From NCBI RefSeq assembly GCF_023653455.1, contig NZ_JAKEDR010000084.1:1-14343 (forward strand): DNA of 14,343 nt, in the 5' to 3' direction. Shown here piece after piece: positions 13,471 to 14,343 of this stretch; within the stretch, counting starts at the first letter, position 1, and every line of letters starts with the position of its first letter. The notes below the pieces were generated by a model that saw only the letters and a program-made list of their open reading frames with translations, was not told the DNA's origin and ran no database searches. The position numbers and the translations under genes are program-made. This DNA is from Paraclostridium ghonii (lineage in GTDB: Bacteria; Bacillota; Clostridia; Peptostreptococcales; Peptostreptococcaceae).

Positions 13471-14124
13471 TTAGTATACATTAATCCATAATGATAAGGC
13501 TTCGCCTATTCTCATTCCAGTTTCATAAAGTAATGATAACAAAAACTTATCTCTTAAATTAATGCAAACTCTAACGAGCTTTTCTATTTCACTTTTAGAA
13601 AATGTTTTAGGTTTAATTTTAGGAACTTTTAATTTTAATATATTACTGGTTACTTTCTTCTTATCATAAGCTATTCCATATAAGAATCCTTTAAAGTTTC
13701 TGCTTGAACTTGTAACAAACTTTTTAAGCCTTTCTGATACATTATTACTGTATTCTTCATGTCTTAAAATATAATCATAAAACATCAATACAGTATCAAC
13801 TATAATATTTACTGTTCTTGGACTTCTTGCAGTATCTATAGGTTTAACTGGTATTATTTTTAAACTCTTATAAGGATTCTGTAACCAATTCACAAACAGT
13901 GATAAATCATCAATAGTAATCTTTTGAAAATCTAAATTATTCTGTTCTAAATACTCAAAGTATAGTTTCAGATGTTGACAATACATTCTTAAAGTGTTCC
14001 TTGCAAAGTTAGTGTTGTCTTTGAACCTAATGAACTTTAGTATCGATTCTATTGGTAAACCTTCATCATCTGCTACAAAGTATCTTTCTTTTCCTTCCTC
14101 GGTTCTAACCTTTACTACTTCCAT
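13471..14124 (-). pseudogene. Truncated tyrosine recombinase (Tn554-TnpA-like integrase)
   Basis: 217 residues from ATG 14124 (GTG 14136 abuts AGGAG too closely). The N-terminal SAM-like arm (about 35-140, with NTLRMYCQHLKLYFEYLEQ) is complete. The catalytic domain begins (FSKSEIEKLV) and reaches the first catalytic Arg in LYETGMRIGEALSLW, then stops after INVY. Intact integrases of this kind run to about 360 residues; the Lys, HxxR, second His and nucleophile Tyr are missing here. The downstream DNA does not resume the domain in a frame I can see, so this is a deletion or replacement rather than a single frameshift. The overall look, with VKVRTEEGKERYFVADDEG at the start, recalls the TnpA recombinases of Tn554-type transposons. 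Cannot be active. Confidence 0.75.
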
Positions 14125-14140
14125 TCTTCTATACACGCTC

Positions 14141-14167
14141 CTATGATTTACTAATTTATAATCATAG
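14141..14167. repeat. 8-bp inverted repeat before the integrase
   Basis: CTATGATT (14141-14148) and AATCATAG (14160-14167) are perfect partners with an 11-base gap. It sits in the integrase leader and takes in part of the AGGAG site (14138-14142 on the plus strand), so it may limit translation or bind the recombinase. Confidence 0.45.
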
Positions 14168-14300
14168 CGTTTATTTAAACTACTACATTTATTCTAACTA
14201 TTTATATAGTAATCTAAGTTATATATTTAAATAAAAGTAGTATGTAAAATACTATAAATACCATTTAATTATCTACACTAGATTTCTTTATACAAAATCA

Positions 14301-14325
14301 TACCCCTAACAATATATTAGGGGTA
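14301..14325. terminator. Intrinsic terminator at the right edge
   Basis: TACCCCTAA (14301-14309), 7-base loop, TTAGGGGTA (14317-14325). Plus-strand tail is ATTTCTATTCTTT; minus-strand tail is TGATTTTG. It most likely ends a minus-strand gene lying beyond the window. The 130 bases between it and the integrase leader (14168-14300) are A+T-rich, and I see nothing else in them. Confidence 0.65.
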
Positions 14326-14343
14326 ATTTCTATTCTTTAAAAT

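Noticed and set aside
13471..14124. Intact phage integrase
   Set aside because: The frame ends just after the first catalytic Arg; Lys, HxxR and the Tyr nucleophile are absent.

Overview
The window is very A+T-rich. It carries strong Shine-Dalgarno sites (GGAGG, AAGGAG), intrinsic terminators between most convergent genes, and protein families typical of clostridia. Together these suggest a low-GC Firmicute of the class Clostridia, with Peptostreptococcaceae (Clostridioides, Paraclostridium, Romboutsia and relatives) the best guess. That placement is an inference from style, gene families and an rRNA-leader-like sequence, not from a marker gene inside the window.

Layout, left to right. Positions 1-185 look like the promoter and leader of an rRNA operon on the minus strand, whose 16S gene would begin just beyond the left edge. 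A hemolysin III/PAQR-type membrane protein follows (338-985, +) and shares a bidirectional terminator with a small catalase-family haem protein (1030-2031, -). Next is a metal-resistance operon on the minus strand: a CadC/SmtB-type ArsR repressor (4536-4913) and a Zn/Cd/Pb P1B-type ATPase with two duplicated HMA domains (2143-4509). Its promoter has an operator-like palindrome at the start site. Divergent from it is a very methionine-rich protein (5116-5604, about 26% Met).

The middle holds an uncharacterised 360-residue protein (5808-6890, -), then a two-gene unit of a HAD-IB phosphatase and a four-CxxC protein (7093-8601, +). Facing it is a tight three-gene minus-strand operon (8661-10429): a DUF5685-type protein with two Asp-rich motifs, a TPR protein ending in a cysteine string, and a small multi-pass membrane protein. 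The genes overlap or nearly touch, and none has a settled function. This is the best candidate in the window for an undescribed system.

The right part has a TIGR00300/archaeal ornithine-cyclodeaminase-like protein (10604-11695, -) and a small unknown gene under a palindrome-rich promoter (11785-12138, -). A decayed patch follows: a GNAT acetyltransferase remnant interrupted by a stop codon, an SGNH hydrolase with altered motif residues, and a tyrosine recombinase cut off just after its first catalytic Arg. This end looks like the scar of a mobile element.

Functionally, cadC-cadA form a metal-sensing efflux unit. The DUF5685, TPR-Cys and membrane genes are probably translated together. The remaining genes look like independent single units bounded by their own terminators.
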